A stretch of DNA of 64,000 nucleotides from Thereva unica. Its lineage: Eukaryota; Arthropoda; Insecta; Diptera; Therevidae. Location of the stretch: assembly GCA_949987705.1 (NCBI GenBank), contig OX465283.1:135930101-135994100 (forward strand), written 5' to 3'. Every line of letters starts with the position of its first letter. The first letter of the stretch is position 1. The notes beneath the pieces are model-generated. The model worked only from the letters and a program-made list of their open reading frames with translations, made no database searches and was not told the origin of the DNA. A program made the translations under genes and the position numbers. Below are positions 12,245 to 24,649 of this stretch, in pieces.

Positions 12245-12975
12245 TTCTGTGTATATATTAAATACTACCAAAAACCCGCGTGCGTTGCAACGTCTTTAAA
12301 TAAATGTGCACTGTCCGCGGTAGAAAATAAGTATAATAAAAAACAAATCCGAAAAAAATGAATTTGGATACTATATACAAATTTAGAGTTGCCTATAAAA
12401 AATATTGTAATATTCCTGCTCGGATTCGCTAGGAATTGATTGGACCAATTTGTTTCTTTTAAAGTTAAACAAAACATTTTGCACACATGTGCTCCTAATT
12501 CCTCTTTTTCTTCTCCTGAGATCTTACACTGCATTATGGCCTTTTCGTAAACGCCAAAGCAACAAAGCAACTGAGCGACAACGCATCGGCAACTTCTTTT
12601 CGCTTACGTATGTGGTACATCAACCCGTTCCTAAGCGCAAAGTTTTTAATAGGAGTGAAACCGAAAGCTGGAGCAAGATTTCCCAATTCTTGAGCAACCT
12701 ATATACAGCTAACCGGGAAATTACACTTATTTGGCAAAATTTGTCCGCGGAACGCAATTGGCAAATTCATATTTGGGTGGCCTTTTTGAATTTCGGCCAT
12801 ATTTCGGCGGCCATTTTGGACTTCGAACATCGGGCTTCGAGGCGCATCATAGGAGACCCCGACCCACCTTCATGCAAAATTTCGAAGCTCTGCAATCACT
12901 GGTGCCCCCGTTATAGCGCACACATACACGCATACATACCGGCATACAAAAACTTTCCTTTATTAATATAGATAT
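12245..12975. repeat. Unclassified dispersed-repeat-like block
   Basis: A block ending in CACACATACACGCATACATAC and TTTATTAATATAGATATA (12920-12976). This tail type is common in insect interspersed repeats. It contains short repeats of TTCGGCCATATTTCGGCGG. No transposase or RT similarity was seen, and class and strand are unknown. Confidence 0.3.
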
Positions 12976-13297
12976 AAGATACGGTCTAACTACTGTAGGA
13001 AGCATTAGCTTTAAATAGTCATTTTGTTAAGTTAACACAACTATCGTATATGTATGTATAATCTGTATTTTTGCAGTCGGACAAATCTTACGAGAATATG
13101 TACTTGAAACTTCCACATAATATTCCCACTGCTCCGTTGCCCAAACCATGACCAAAGTTAATGTCCTTTCTGAGCATTACCCTTGACCCAACACCAATTT
13201 TTATAGAAGTGGAAAACCTCCAGCTTTGTTGGGGTCTGAAGGTATAAAATATGTTTTTTTACGTTTTGGCTTCTACAGATACATCTACTTCCTCATA

Positions 13298-13615
13298 CAT
13301 TCTACATGACTTGGCCAGCCCATCAGTCATCACAGTATTGTACTGGCCCCTGTGCTAAAAGTCGAGTCGTCACGACACGACAAGCCGTTTGAGTGGAACA
13401 AAGTGACATTTCAGTCGAATCGCGACTTTCAGAACAGAGGCCTAAACTCAATTTTGCATTTCCATCCTAGGCCCCAGTGCTGAAAATCTTAATTCGGCAG
13501 AAATATCACTTGCTTCAACTCAAACGACTTGTCACAAAACACGACTCAATTTTCAGCGTAGTACAATACTGTGATGACTAATGAGCTGGCCCTGGCCATG
13601 TAGAATTGGTCCTGC
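13298..13615. mobile_element. Inverted-repeat composite enclosing two short MITEs
   Basis: The outer arms are CATCAGTCATCACAGTATTG (13320-13339) and its mirror CAATACTGTGATGACTAATG (13563-13582). They extend into TCTACATG...GGCCAG on the left and GGCCATGTAGA on the right. Inside lie two copies of the GCCCCTGTGCTGAAAGTCG family, at 13346-13442 and 13473-13556 (the second reads GCCCCAGTGCTGAAAATC). Confidence 0.65.
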
Positions 13616-13947
13616 TTGGTTGTAGAAATCAACGAACACACTCGCCCTCTGTGAATGGGCCGGCCAGTGATATTCCGCGCAGATCCAGGACTTCAAGCTC
13701 TTACATGGTAAACTGACCGAAACGTAAACTATTTAATATGTCCACGGAAGCGGTGTCATCGGTCTGCCTCATATTCTGTGGTATTCATTTGTGGTGATCG
13801 GATAATTTAAGCATAAAATTCGCATTTAAGTATTATACATATTTGAAACCGTCTTAATGAGAGCTTTCGTTTGATACCCATATTGACCCAATTAAAAAAA
13901 ATCGAGTGCAAGCGTCTGACGACCTAGCCTATGTTACTCGAACCTAA

Positions 13948-14205
13948 GGCCACACGAGTGGACTGATTTGCAATCCCAGTTGCATACGCAACTGTTTCGT
14001 GATCTTTCCCTTATGCGGAAATGGGAATCTACACACAAGTCGAAGGAAACGAGGCCGATGTGAAACTAGTTTGCAACTGGTCGCGTGCGAGTGTTCTAGC
14101 CGATCGCAAGCGATTTTAGTTGCACAGAACACCGCAAATGAATTGTGCGCGTGATTATTGTTAAATTGGGGTTGCAAATCGATTGACTCGTGCGCGGAGG
14201 GCCTA
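13948..14205. mobile_element. MITE, Harbinger-like (TAA target duplication)
   Basis: Left end GGCCACACGAGTGGACTGAT and right end ATCGATTGACTCGTGCGCGG then AGGGCC are imperfect inverted repeats. TAA flanks both sides (CCTAA|GGCC and GGCC|TAATTG). The interior is non-coding and about 250 bp long. The 3-bp TAA duplication suggests PIF/Harbinger mobilisation. Confidence 0.6.
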
Positions 14206-14419
14206 ATTGTAAGACCTTCTTCCAATGTTCATATTTCTAAACTGACAATTTTTTTGTTCTTCTCTTCTCTTAATTGCGCTAGAAGTGCGATATCATCTGC
14301 GTATTGGAGATTTTCTGGGTGTTCTACCATTCTCTATCGGATTCGGAATAATATGCATCAATTGAACCTTTCAGTGTTAAAGGAAATTTTTAGCTCAACA
14401 AATGTAAATTATTATGAAT

Positions 14420-15020
14420 ACTGAGAAAGCACTTTCGATGTGGATAGATGATTGTCTAAATAAAAGAATCGCTTTGACCGAGAACATTATCAAACAAAAA
14501 CCGCTTATTTTTGAGTAACTGTATAACCATTTGCAAGAAGTTCAGCAAACTACCACAGAATAACAATCGCAATCATTTTGTGCAGGTACATACAGGCTGG
14601 ATGAAAGGTTTAAAGCAAGATATTCTCTATAAAATATCAGGCTTCAAGGAGAAAATGCTTCTGCAGATGTAGGAAACAGATCCCCATTTTACAACAGAAT
14701 TGAAAAAAATTGTTAAAGATGAATGGATTTGAAATGGGTACGAAAGCATTATTTATAAACAAATCAACGAATGCCCACTCGTTGAAAACTTTAGATAAAA
14801 ATAAACTACTGGTTTATTGGCGAGCCAACAATAGAGCTTGGATCACTTCATCTACGAAAACGCTTACAGATACATAGGTTTCTTGCGCTTGATAACTCCC
14901 CTGGACATCCGAAGGGGTTAGAACATCCAAATGTAAAGATATTATTTCTACCACCAAATACTACATCACTAATCCCACTGGATCAAGGGGCAATATCAAC
15001 ATTTAAGGCATAGTCTTTTC
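14420..15020 (+). pseudogene. pogo/Tigger transposase relic
   Basis: Broken plus-strand frames carry the order typical of Tigger/Jerky transposases. EKALSMWIDDCLNKRIALTE is the CENPB-type helix-turn-helix, followed by RLDERFKARYSL and then IRLQGENASADV. Near the end come ALDNSPGHPKGLEHPN and ILFLPPNTTSLIPLDQG, the catalytic LLTLDNAPGHP region of the DDE domain. Several stops and frameshifts and a missing central segment make it inactive. No host-gene context supports domestication. Confidence 0.75.
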
Positions 15021-15187
15021 AGTCTATTTTGTATAATTTATAAGCTTGTAGAAAATAAAACACTTACCTGAGCTTGAAAGAATTTTTAAATGGTCTTAGA
15101 GCTTCTACACTGAATGCAGTTTGGAAATCTCTGTTAGCGGATATGGTTTATGAAGACTCCAATACAATATTCCATACCAATTCCTAT

Positions 15188-15408
15188 TGGGTCCCTAGAC
15201 TATCAATAATATTGTGCAAAATTCAGTTTTACTCAATACTATTGACGGTCTGTGGGTGATATTGAAGAATTATCTGGCGCAAAAAAGGAAACTCAATATT
15301 ATTGATAGTCTAGGAGCCATTTTATATTGAAAGATTGCGTGGTGCAAAAAAGCAACCCGTCTATATTTTGCTCTAATATTATTGCCAATATTATAGTCTG
15401 GGGGTTAT
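15188..15408. mobile_element. MITE with CCCTAGACTATCAATAATATTG ends
   Basis: GGTCCCTAGACTATCAATAA at 15190 is mirrored by TATTATTGATAGTCTAGGAG at 15295-15314 and TTATAGTCTGGGGG at 15390. The same terminal sequence, inverted and repeated, occurs at 28420-28578. The interior alternates inverted copies of the terminal motif. Non-coding. Confidence 0.65.
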
Positions 15409-15654
15409 TTTAAATAGGATGTAATATCTCTGATATTACTTCAATGTTGGCGTCGAGCAATTCAGCTGAAACTGCACCTGATGGGCTTTCTGTTTTAATC
15501 TCTTTCAACTTCACCATTGCGCCTCTTTTACTTCTCTCAACGTTGGGGAATTGTTACTTGCGATACAAAACTGAATCCTGTACAACAAACTGAATCCTGA
15601 AGACAAAGGAGACACCCCGGAACCCCTGGCTAAATCAGGTTTTCATCAACTTAA

Positions 15655-15808
15655 GGTCCCCATACACGGTCAAATTGGATGTACAACCAGATTTTCATCA
15701 AACCCATAAACCCAACGTATTTTGATCGGCCGACCGGCCCACAATCGATAGTTTTGGTTGTACATCCGCCCTTCGATGTACATCCAATTTGACCTTGTAT
15801 GGGGGCCT
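15655..15808. mobile_element. 154-bp MITE with TTAA target duplication (piggyBac-like)
   Basis: Starts GGTCCCCATACACGGTCAAA (with TTGGATGTACA inside) and ends with its mirror, TTTGACCTTGTATGGGGGCC. TTAA lies on both sides (15651-15654 and 15809-15812), the hallmark of piggyBac-type insertion. No coding capacity. Confidence 0.8.
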
Positions 15809-15999
15809 TTAAGGTGCTGCTTCGTTGTGTTGGAAAAACTACCGTTAGAACTGCACTACACTCATCAAATTGAGCAACAAGAACAAAAACAAGGTAAAAC
15901 TACTACTGAGTTGGTGCAGCTACATAATTTAAACCTTCCGTGCTGATCCTGGATTCACGCATTTGGAAAGCGGCATAATTCATGGGCATCCAATTCTCA

Positions 16000-16890
16000 A
16001 GCTTTCATAATTCTAAACAAACCTCTTTTGTAGCTCCTGTTTTTGTTATTAGGATAATCTTTCTATACATACCATACTTTGCTGAATAATTTTATCACCG
16101 TTAACATCCCCCAGACAAATTAACATCACTTGAAACTACATTTTATTTTAAAACCTAAAACGTAAAAAACACCGTCAAGAAAAAACTTTGATTCTGAACT
16201 TGGCCATCTTGAATCAAGTAGGCAAACTTAAAATTTGAATTGACACTTTCTTTTATAAGATGCTTACACGCGCGATCATTTTTTAATACGTTAAATTAGA
16301 GAAAAATTAAAGATAACAGATCTACACATACTTGTGTTTTTAAGACGGTTATTTAGTCAAGTTTAATAACGAAATATAATTTTACAAATTAAAATGCAAC
16401 AAATTTGTAATATCAATGATTTTATCATCAGGATTTTAGTGGTCTAAACATAACCAAGTTCTTTGACAATATTTATCAGTCAAAATCAGCTGTGCGTGAA
16501 TTCTGCTTAAATTGTCAGTGGTCGCCGAGTAAAATTTTTTTTATTGGTTTGTAAGGTTATTTTTAAAGCCGGAAAATTTATTTCCATCTCAACTCGGAAC
16601 TTGCGAAGCAAAAATTGGATACAAATAAAGTGGCCAGTATCCAGATATTGATGACGTATTTAACACTAAGCCCACTAGAGCTTGCCGCAGCAGCCGCCAA
16701 CTTTTCTTCATCTTGATGTCAGTCTCCTCTGGATTCCTGATTTTCTCGTATTTCCCGCAATTTAAAGATATTTAACGTATCCGAAATACGAAATTATGTA
16801 ATTTAGAATCGTGCGTACACAGTGGTCATTTAAGTAAATTTTCCTTAAATTTGTTTGTAGTGAAAGTGTTTGCGTGACTGATATTCTGTA
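16000..16890. other. Upstream region of ALG12, nothing specific recognised
   Basis: AT-rich non-coding sequence leading to the ALG12 start codon. No clear TATA box or element boundary was identified. Confidence 0.3.
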
Positions 16891-19800
16891 ATGGGGCTCA
16901 TACTGTTCTTTGTAGCTCTGGCTCATCTATTCTATGCTCCCTTCACAAAAGTGGAGGAGAGCTTTAATATACAAGCAATGCATGATATACTCTATCTACG
17001 GCACAATTTCACTCAGGTAAATTGCACTTTTCCAATCGTACAGTGATACTTTATCATAGCATTAAGGCAATTTGGCCGCTGGCAACGTTTTATTTTTAGA
17101 ATTCAAAATACGTTGACAGATATTTTCAATTTTTACAATAAATTTTCGACTAAAAATATTTTAGCGTTTCTTTATAAAAATTGAGAAGAGAAAAGGTCAT
17201 TGAATGTTGATCATCGTCCAAATTCTATTGTGTTCCAAAATAGTTATGATTTATTTGCTAAGAAAATAATTTTTTTTTGTTTTGTTATAGTACGATCATC
17301 ATGAATTTCCTGGTGTAGTGCCACGAACTTTTATTGGGCCATTATTTGTATCAATATTATCGTCACCAGCTGTTATCTTCTTCCAGAATTTGGGAATTCA
17401 AAAGTTTTGGAGTCAATATGTAGGTAATTCATAAAAATTTGACTAGAGACATTAACGCAGGGGCTTCTTCTTACAGTTAGACTAGTGCTAGCCGGAATTG
17501 TAGCCGCAGCATGGGAAAATTTAAGAAAAGTCATAGAAAAAAAATTCGGCCTTACTGTATCGATATGGTATGTTTTGGTAACAATATCACAATTCCATTT
17601 TATGTTCTACATGAGTCGTCCTTTACCAAATGTCATGGCGCTTCCAGTCGGTATGTAATTAAATACAAATTTAAAGTAATATTTATTGATTTCATTATTA
17701 TTTTTATCAGTACTTTATGCAGTTAGTTTTTGGCTACAAGAGAAACATAATCTCTTTATATGGTTTGCTGGAACTGCAATTATAATATTCAGATCGGAAT
17801 TGGTAATTCTGCTGGGGATATTGTTACTAAACGATCTTTATACCAGAAAAATCTCAGTGGATAAGTAAGACATAGTTAAATGGTAATGGATTTTAATATT
17901 TATTTCATATTTTAAGTCTATTAAAGGTGGGAGTACCAGCAGGTATCACAATTTTAACTACTACGGTAATTGTTGATACATTTTTTTGGGGAAGACCATT
18001 GTGGCCTGAAGGACAAGTTTTATGGTATAATACGATTTTGAATAAAAGCTCGAAATGGGGTGTATCCTTTTTAAAATCGTGACATTGGCTGACATATGCG
18101 ATTAATATACCTGTTTTGTGTCACATGTTTCAAAATGCCTTATCAATTCTTTTCAATAAGTTAAGCGCAGGTTATATCAGTACGCTATAAAGCGAACAAA
18201 TTCCACGCCCTTTGATACTTCGCCGGAGTTTATTCTGACTCCTCCTAGAAACTGGCCCATGTTCAACCTATACCGAGAAAACATAAGTTTATCGACCCCT
18301 CTAACTACCGCTTATGAAGTCAGTAATCAATAGAAAGCTGATTGAATATCTGGAATCGAATCAAATTATACACGACAAATTATCCCTATATCATTTTGGC
18401 CGACAGCACGCTGATAACGTTACTCTGACGCCTTCGGCAATATAAGACAAGCACGTACCAGACCTCGGCCCCTGTGCTGAAAGTTGAGCCGCGATTCCTC
18501 GCCCGATACTGCCTTGCAAGCTGCAACCCACCATTTTCAAGTGTTCTCACTCAGTGTGCAGAGTTTCCTTCAGAACTTGTGAAGTGTGCAAGAATTGGAC
18601 TCCAATTAATCCATTGGCCCCGATAATATTCTCCTTATGGTTCTTAAAAAATGTGCCTCACCTTTTGCTAAACGTCCGCGCAAACTCTACGCCCTTTCAC
18701 ACTACTCCGGAGTTTTCTTTGATTCCTAGAAACTGCCCCATGTTTAGTGTATCTCATCGTAAGCTCTACTGGCGACCTCCTTGTAAGCCGAACTAAGCAT
18801 CTCTTCCAAAGTATTCATCGCTTTGGTGAATCCGGCCTGGTTGCTTTCGATATTTCCAAGACCTTTGGTGAAGTGTGGCACCGCGCTCTTTTGACTAAAC
18901 TCCATGTTATTGGTATTGACTTTGTTTTAAAGAACTGGACAACGGCCAAACTTGACCAAAAGATTTAAATGGTCGAGAAGCTGTGAATTAAAATAAGAAT
19001 CGGCACCGAATGTTTTGTTGAATGTTATCAGCAAACATGTTGCGAATTTCTTGGGGACATGGATATTGTTTTCTGCCGTTTGTCACAGTCGAAGAAGATA
19101 AGACAGAGCAATAGAGAGTCCTATACCTTTCTCAGTTGAAATCACAAGCAGCGGTAGTAGCACATAAGTTGTTTCAATCGACCTCCTCATACAAAAATTC
19201 AAGTATTACAAATAATTTTGTATGAAGAGGTCGATTGAAACAACTTCCGTGCTTCCCAACCAGGATTGGAGGGACCTGCAACTTCCAGGAAAGCTCGTGT
19301 AGCTCTCAAAAGCTGTTATTGCCCAGCACTGACTTATTGATAGAAACTGAAGACAATAGTTTATAAATAACATGTAATAAATAGCCCATGTCAGCTCTGC
19401 ACAAGTTTTGTTTATTTCCTGTGCATATCCGACGTTGTGTCTTTTGTTGTAATAATAATAATAACTAAATGAATGATCACATTACTGGATAACGACGGCG
19501 CTTCAGTTCTAAGGAACTAGATTGAGAGCTTTATTTCTGGCCGTTCAATCAAAGTAGTATTGAATCCAACTCTCACTCCATCTCGGCGGGTCGATTCTCT
19601 CACCTGCTCTCTTTCTAATATTCATTATTGATCTGTTCTCAATCCTCCCCAATCCACTTCATAGTTTTGCCGATGAAGGTACTCTGCCTTACTCCTACAC
19701 CTTCGACAACATAAAACAAGCAAATGCCAGACCTTGTCTCTTAGATCGTAAACTCATGACCGACTCTCCCAACGCGGACATTCAGTTTATTCTCGATTGG

Positions 19801-22452
19801 GGACCCAAGAATCGTGTCAACTTCAACGCAACTAAATCAAGAACTGTCTTATATCCACCAAAACCTGCACCGACCTTCCCTCTATTTTAGTGGATGACGA
19901 TAACATTCCGCCCGCCTTAAATACAACTAGAATATCTGGGCTATACCCTTTAAGCCACCGTACGGATGTAGCAAGTTTTCCCGCTATTACCATAGCAACT
20001 GCTCCCCTGAAATCAAGAGCTTCCTGCCTACACAGCAATATTTTTCCCGCAACACAAGACTAGCCAACTCGGCTCACCCCTTCACCCTGCAGCCTTCTTT
20101 TTTGCGCACATTACGGCTAAGAAGTTTGCTTATAAATAGAACAACTCGATTGTGGAACTGTCTTCCGCAGTCTGTGTTTCCGAGCTCATATAACATCTCA
20201 GAGTTCAAACGCAAGGCTCATCCGCATCTACTCATGTACCCTGCAGACACATAACCTATCCTTTCTCATCTACCTTTCAGATCAAGCTTACTACTACATA
20301 TTACACTATGATTTGAATAACATGAGGGACTAGTAGTACAAAGGGTGACTTCTAAGCTTCATCTTACCACACAAAAAAATTAGCGCATTGACCATTGTTT
20401 TAAAGAGTTTGTGTTGCAAAACAACACCCAGAATAAAGTTTGAATTGAATCTTATTTTAGATCCTTTAAAAATAGTGACGAGTATCCCAAACTTTTTAAC
20501 GATCGATTTTAACGTACGAAGTAGAGGCGGCAAATCCACGCTACGCCACTGTAACAACTACAAAACTGCTTATTCCGATTATCATTTTAAATTTCATTGT
20601 CTACCTTTTCCATTTAACTTCTTATGAAGTACTTATGATATCTTTTAAAAAACAAATTTTTAAAAATATTCCTTAACAAGAAAATATATAGGTTTCACCG
20701 TTTCTATGGTATTTCTACTCCGCAATCCCACGAGCAATGGGGACATCAATATTTTTTATCCCTCTAGGTCTTGCTTTGGAACCAAGATGCCGACCAATTG
20801 GAGTAGCTGCAATCATCTTTGTATTCCTCTACTCATTTTTACCGCATAAAGAGCTACGTTTTATCATCTATGTCTTCCCCTTACTGAACCTGCCAGTTGC
20901 ATGTGCTTGTCACAGAATGTTAGTACATACCCCTAAATAAAATTATAATTAATTACTAAAAACAATCCATTTGCCAGATGGATAAATCGAACTAAATCGT
21001 TATGGCAAGGTTGCATGTTACTTGTAGCCGGAGGCCACCTTATGTTTAACGTATTTCTTACCATACTCCTGTTATCAGTGTCAAGCGCTAACTATCCTGG
21101 AGGTGTGGCATTATCAAAACTGCACCGCTTAGCAGCAAATGAAACCGGAGTTTCAGTGCATATTTCAAATTTGGCTGCGCAAAGTGGAGTCTCAAGATTC
21201 CTGCAAGTTCGATCCGACTGGACGTAAGTTAAAAATCGTTTTTACATAAAGAACTAAATTTTAATTTCATTTTGCCAATAGTTATAGCAAAAAGGAACAT
21301 CTCAAATATGATGATGCAGAACTGAATGAATTCACACATCTTTTAGTGGAGGCTAAAAACACATTCAGCCCAGAATGGCATACACTCACGAAAAATTTTG
21401 AAGCCCTAGAACTTGTGGACTGTTTTAGTAGCATAGGATTACAAACAGAATCAGCGATGCCAATTAAAATTAAAACAAAACCCTGCATAGGAATAATGAA
21501 GAGGAAACGAAATGTCAAGCCCAAGAAACGAATTGTTAAAATAATAGAAGCAATAAATGATCTCGATGATGAGGAAACGACAGATGGTTTAGAGGAAGAA
21601 GAAAAAGAAGAAAAGACTGAAGACATTTCAAAAGATGATGAAAATATTCATCAAAACGCAGAAGATGATGATTATGGTGAAGATGATTTAGAAGATCAAG
21701 ATGTGCCAGATGAAGAAGATTTTGACGACGAGAAAGATGATGAGAATGAGACTCCCAACACAGAAAATAAAAGTGTGGCAGAACCAGAAATTATGGAAAA
21801 GAAAAACGATATCGATGAAAATGTTGTAAATAATAATAATACAAAAGAAGATTTATTAGATGAAGATAAAAACAATGAAAACGATGAAGATTATGATAAT
21901 GATGATAAAGACAATGAAAACGATGAAGATGATGATAAAGACACTGAAAACACTTCAGAAACTTTGCCACATGTAAATGAATCATCCGCAAATCAATCAC
22001 AAGAAATCGAATCCAACGAAACCACAACGGAAAGTGTAGAGGTTGTTGAAGAAACACCCGTATCATCTGGTAATTCATATTTCAATAGTCAAGAATCATC
22101 GTACAAATCAAAGGATATTAATTTTAGTGAACTTCGAAATTTGGCTGTTGGAAAAATCTCTAAAAGTACAAAAGAAAAACTTCGCAATATCATAGAGCAA
22201 CATTATCGTTCAAAAGGATCTGCAATAGAAACAGATTCTGATCGTTATAAGATAAATCGGCACATTGACCCAATTACTGGGAAGAAACGTATAACTGTTA
22301 AAAATATTATTAAACAAGAGGAAATTAAAGATATGATCGACCGCATATCTAAAATGGATTTATTACATATTTGCAATTTGGATATATTAACAACTAAAGA
22401 ATGTTTAAAGAAGGCAATTGACTATATTGAAGAGAGTGAAAAAGGCATTTAA
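16891..22452 (+). CDS. Alg12: ALG12, dolichyl-P-mannose alpha-1,6-mannosyltransferase
   Basis: ER multi-pass mannosyltransferase (GT22 family) that adds the eighth mannose, in alpha-1,6 linkage, to the lipid-linked N-glycan precursor from dolichyl-phosphate-mannose. Eight exons read by eye: 16891-17016, 17291-17423, 17477-17650, 17711-17864, 17917-18061, 20692-20918, 20978-21223 and 21282-22452, all GT-AG and in phase, giving 791 aa. Family signatures are the N-terminal [17 protein letters not shown] (about residues 14-30), [14 protein letters not shown] at the exon 2 start, [28 protein letters not shown] across the exon 5/6 junction, and the GT22 motif HKELRF at about 296-301. Human ALG12 is about 490 aa. 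The extra 300 residues are a lysine-rich bridge (about 465-490), a very acidic low-complexity tract (about 495-660) and a basic, probably folded C-terminal segment (about 673-791). Intron 5 (2.6 kb) carries LINE debris; the coding frame is intact. AATAAA follows at 22457. Confidence 0.95.
18150..20380 (+). mobile_element. LINE family B debris inside ALG12 intron 5
   Basis: Several rearranged pieces of one APE-type [17 protein letters not shown] (about 18330) is the RT N-terminal part. [20 protein letters not shown] (18840-18905) is the RT palm, normally [24 protein letters not shown] (about 19530) and the C-terminal [20 protein letters not shown] (about 20140-20195) follow. The family 3' end, AGTAGTACAAAGGGTGACTTCTAAGC, lies near 20332-20357. 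The pieces contain many stops, internal deletions and other insertions: a short MITE at about 18473 and a hairpin at 19170-19247. It lies in the sense direction within the intron. Confidence 0.8.
19170..19247. repeat. 78-bp hairpin
   Basis: AAGTTGTTTCAATCGACCTC followed by CTCATACAAAA is mirrored by TTTTGTATGAAGAGGTCGAT followed by TGAAACAACTT, around a loop of about 15 bases. This is a short foldback element inside the LINE debris of ALG12 intron 5. Confidence 0.7.
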
Positions 22453-22456
22453 ATTC

Positions 22457-22462
22457 AATAAA
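22457..22462 (+). terminator. ALG12 polyadenylation signal
   Basis: AATAAA lies 4 bp after the ALG12 stop codon. It is the only canonical signal close to the end of the gene, which implies a very short 3' UTR if used. Confidence 0.5.
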
Positions 22463-22559
22463 AAAATTAATTTTGTTTTTATTTTTATTATTTGTGTTTT
22501 AATTGAACTACCTGTTCACGGTTTCAAGCATTATTTTGTTAGTCAGTCTTTTGTGCGGA

Positions 22560-24190
22560 AAGGCTAGAGCAGGGCCGTTATGAAACTCGATGCAGGCGTA
22601 GGGGAAAGGAGGAATTCCGTATGATGCGAGATCAGCAGGAGGTGCCAGGGAATGGGCAGAACCAATCGAAGATGCAGTGAAATAGGCATATGAGCATGCC
22701 GAGGTGCTCCGACCACCGTCGACATTTACCAAACTTTTGGTGGAATGCAGAGATCGAGGAATGCCGAAGGGCCTGCCTGAAAGCGAGAACGAGAGCTCAG
22801 AGAAATTGGGACCTTTGGATTTCAACCAGCTCCTTATAAGATATAAGGAAGCGAGAAAGGCTGAACAAGGCCATTGCAAGAAGTAAATCCCAGCACTTCA
22901 AAAGGTTGTGCAGAGAAGCAAACTCGGACCTCTGGGGCGGAGCCTAGATCAGATCTCCGCTGATCACCAGCCCCCCGCTGCCTCCGAGTATAGTGTACGT
23001 CCTATTTCCACAGAACGTACGCACCGTCGATCTACCCACCCTGCAAATGGACCCAGAAGAGGTGTACCCGCGGTAACATCAATAAGGCCCCTGGAATGGA
23101 TGGCATACCAAATAAAGGGGCGAAGCTAGCAGCTACGATAGCGCCAGGCAGGTTCGCTGAAGTCTACAGCCTGCCTGGGAGCGATGGAAACAGCAGATTG
23201 TGCTCCTACCGAAACCGAACAGAGGGGACCTGTCGGACAAGCAATTCATCTTCAGAAAGGCAATGTCGACGACTGATGCAGTCAGCATGATGGTGGGCTT
23301 AGCAAGAGCCGCCATAGACAAAAATCGCTGCTGCGATTACAACTCAGCAAAATAGTTGAGGCATTGATCAAGCTAGGCCATCAAAGTACCTGCGAGAAGA
23401 AGATGTGGCGGATGACACTGTGTAGTAGTCGTTGGAAAACACCTAGATGACATCGAATACTGTATGTGAACGAAGCGATCTGGGAAATAAAAGCGTGGTT
23501 AAAACGCGCTGGGCGGAGGCTTGCTGAGCACAAAATTGATGCGGTGCTGATCAGCAAACTGAGAAAGCTAGTGCCCGCTCTGAGTGATGATCGACCGGAA
23601 GCTGAATTTCAAAGCATACTTGGAGGGCATGACAATCAAACGCCTTCGATTTGTGCAGCACTCGCAAGAATACTGCGCATTGTTGGGGACCCTAGACGAA
23701 GTCACCGCCTCCTTTTGGGGAGGTTGGTTAGCTCAAGCCTATTATACGCACCGCCAGCGTGGGCAGCAGCACTAAAAAAGACGGCAAACAGTACAAAATG
23801 GAGGACCGCATATGGGTTAAATGAACTTCGGAGCTTGCTTTGAGTACAGGACCACGTCCGACGACGCCGTGTTTGATAATGGGGATGATCCCCATAGACA
23901 TTCTGGCGAGAAAGGGCATGCGGCTTTATGTCCCAGAATATGGTAAAGGGATCCTAGAAAGGTAAGAGACAGCAAGGGAAGTGGGACGAGTCGTTGTACC
24001 TGCTCGAGATTCGCCGATGAAAGGGCGGAACTAGAATAAATGGCCGAGACGCCACTAACGCCGGAAAACATCCTAGGCCACATGATGAGGTCCGAGAAAA
24101 TGAGGACAAAGGTGGAACCAACGCTGAAGTATCCAATAATAAAAGAATCAACAGAGGCGCTCTTAGCAAATAAATCGGGCACTTCTTGTT
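22560..24190 (+). mobile_element. Decayed R1/LOA-type LINE (RT remnant)
   Basis: Broken plus-strand frames show the linker region with LIRYKEARKAEQGH (about 22830-22875) and then SLDQI. The RT start reads NKAPGMDGIPNKGAK (about 23080-23115, crossing a frame change), followed by RWKQQIVLLPKPNRGDLSDK (about 23180-23240) and FRKAMSTTDAVSMMVGLARA (about 23250-23310). The C-terminal ISKLRKLVPALSDDR-like thumb region is at about 23545-23600. Many stops; inactive. It lies between ALG12 and COX7A. Clade assignment from motifs only. Confidence 0.7.
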
Positions 24191-24649
24191 CATCTTAGCC
24201 TTCTATTCCTGAAAAGGCGGCAGCTGCTGAGAGTCAAAAGAGGCAGCTATTCGTATTTATCAATCCGATTTCATACACCCTGAGACCATTTACATATGTA
24301 TGTACACTAGATAGAATAATGCTTGTTTAAACCAATTCAGAATCTTAATATCGGTTTTTTTACTTTTTGTTCACTTTGACATAGTCTGGAAACTAATCGA
24401 TTTGGGATAGTAACAAAAACAACTCTTTTACTTAATTTATATCAATATATTTCTCTGCTTTAAATGCACATTGTAGAATGTCCAAACTTTCTTTCTTATT
24501 ATTTAATGCATATCTGGAATTAATCGTTTCATTAACTTTAAGGGTGGACACGAAAAAGGATCGTGGATTATTGTTAAGTGGCATTAAAGGCAGGGAAATA
24601 AAGTTAACACAAATTCTACAAGGCTTCCTAAGATCGACATATAACACAC

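Noticed and set aside
12265..12971. Open frames of 101 and 173 codons
   Set aside because: Overlapping on opposite strands, no domain, and inside a block ending in a dispersed-repeat-like tail.
21791..22078. Minus-strand frame rich in His/Tyr/Leu
   Set aside because: Shadow of the acidic GAT/GAA-rich tract of ALG12.
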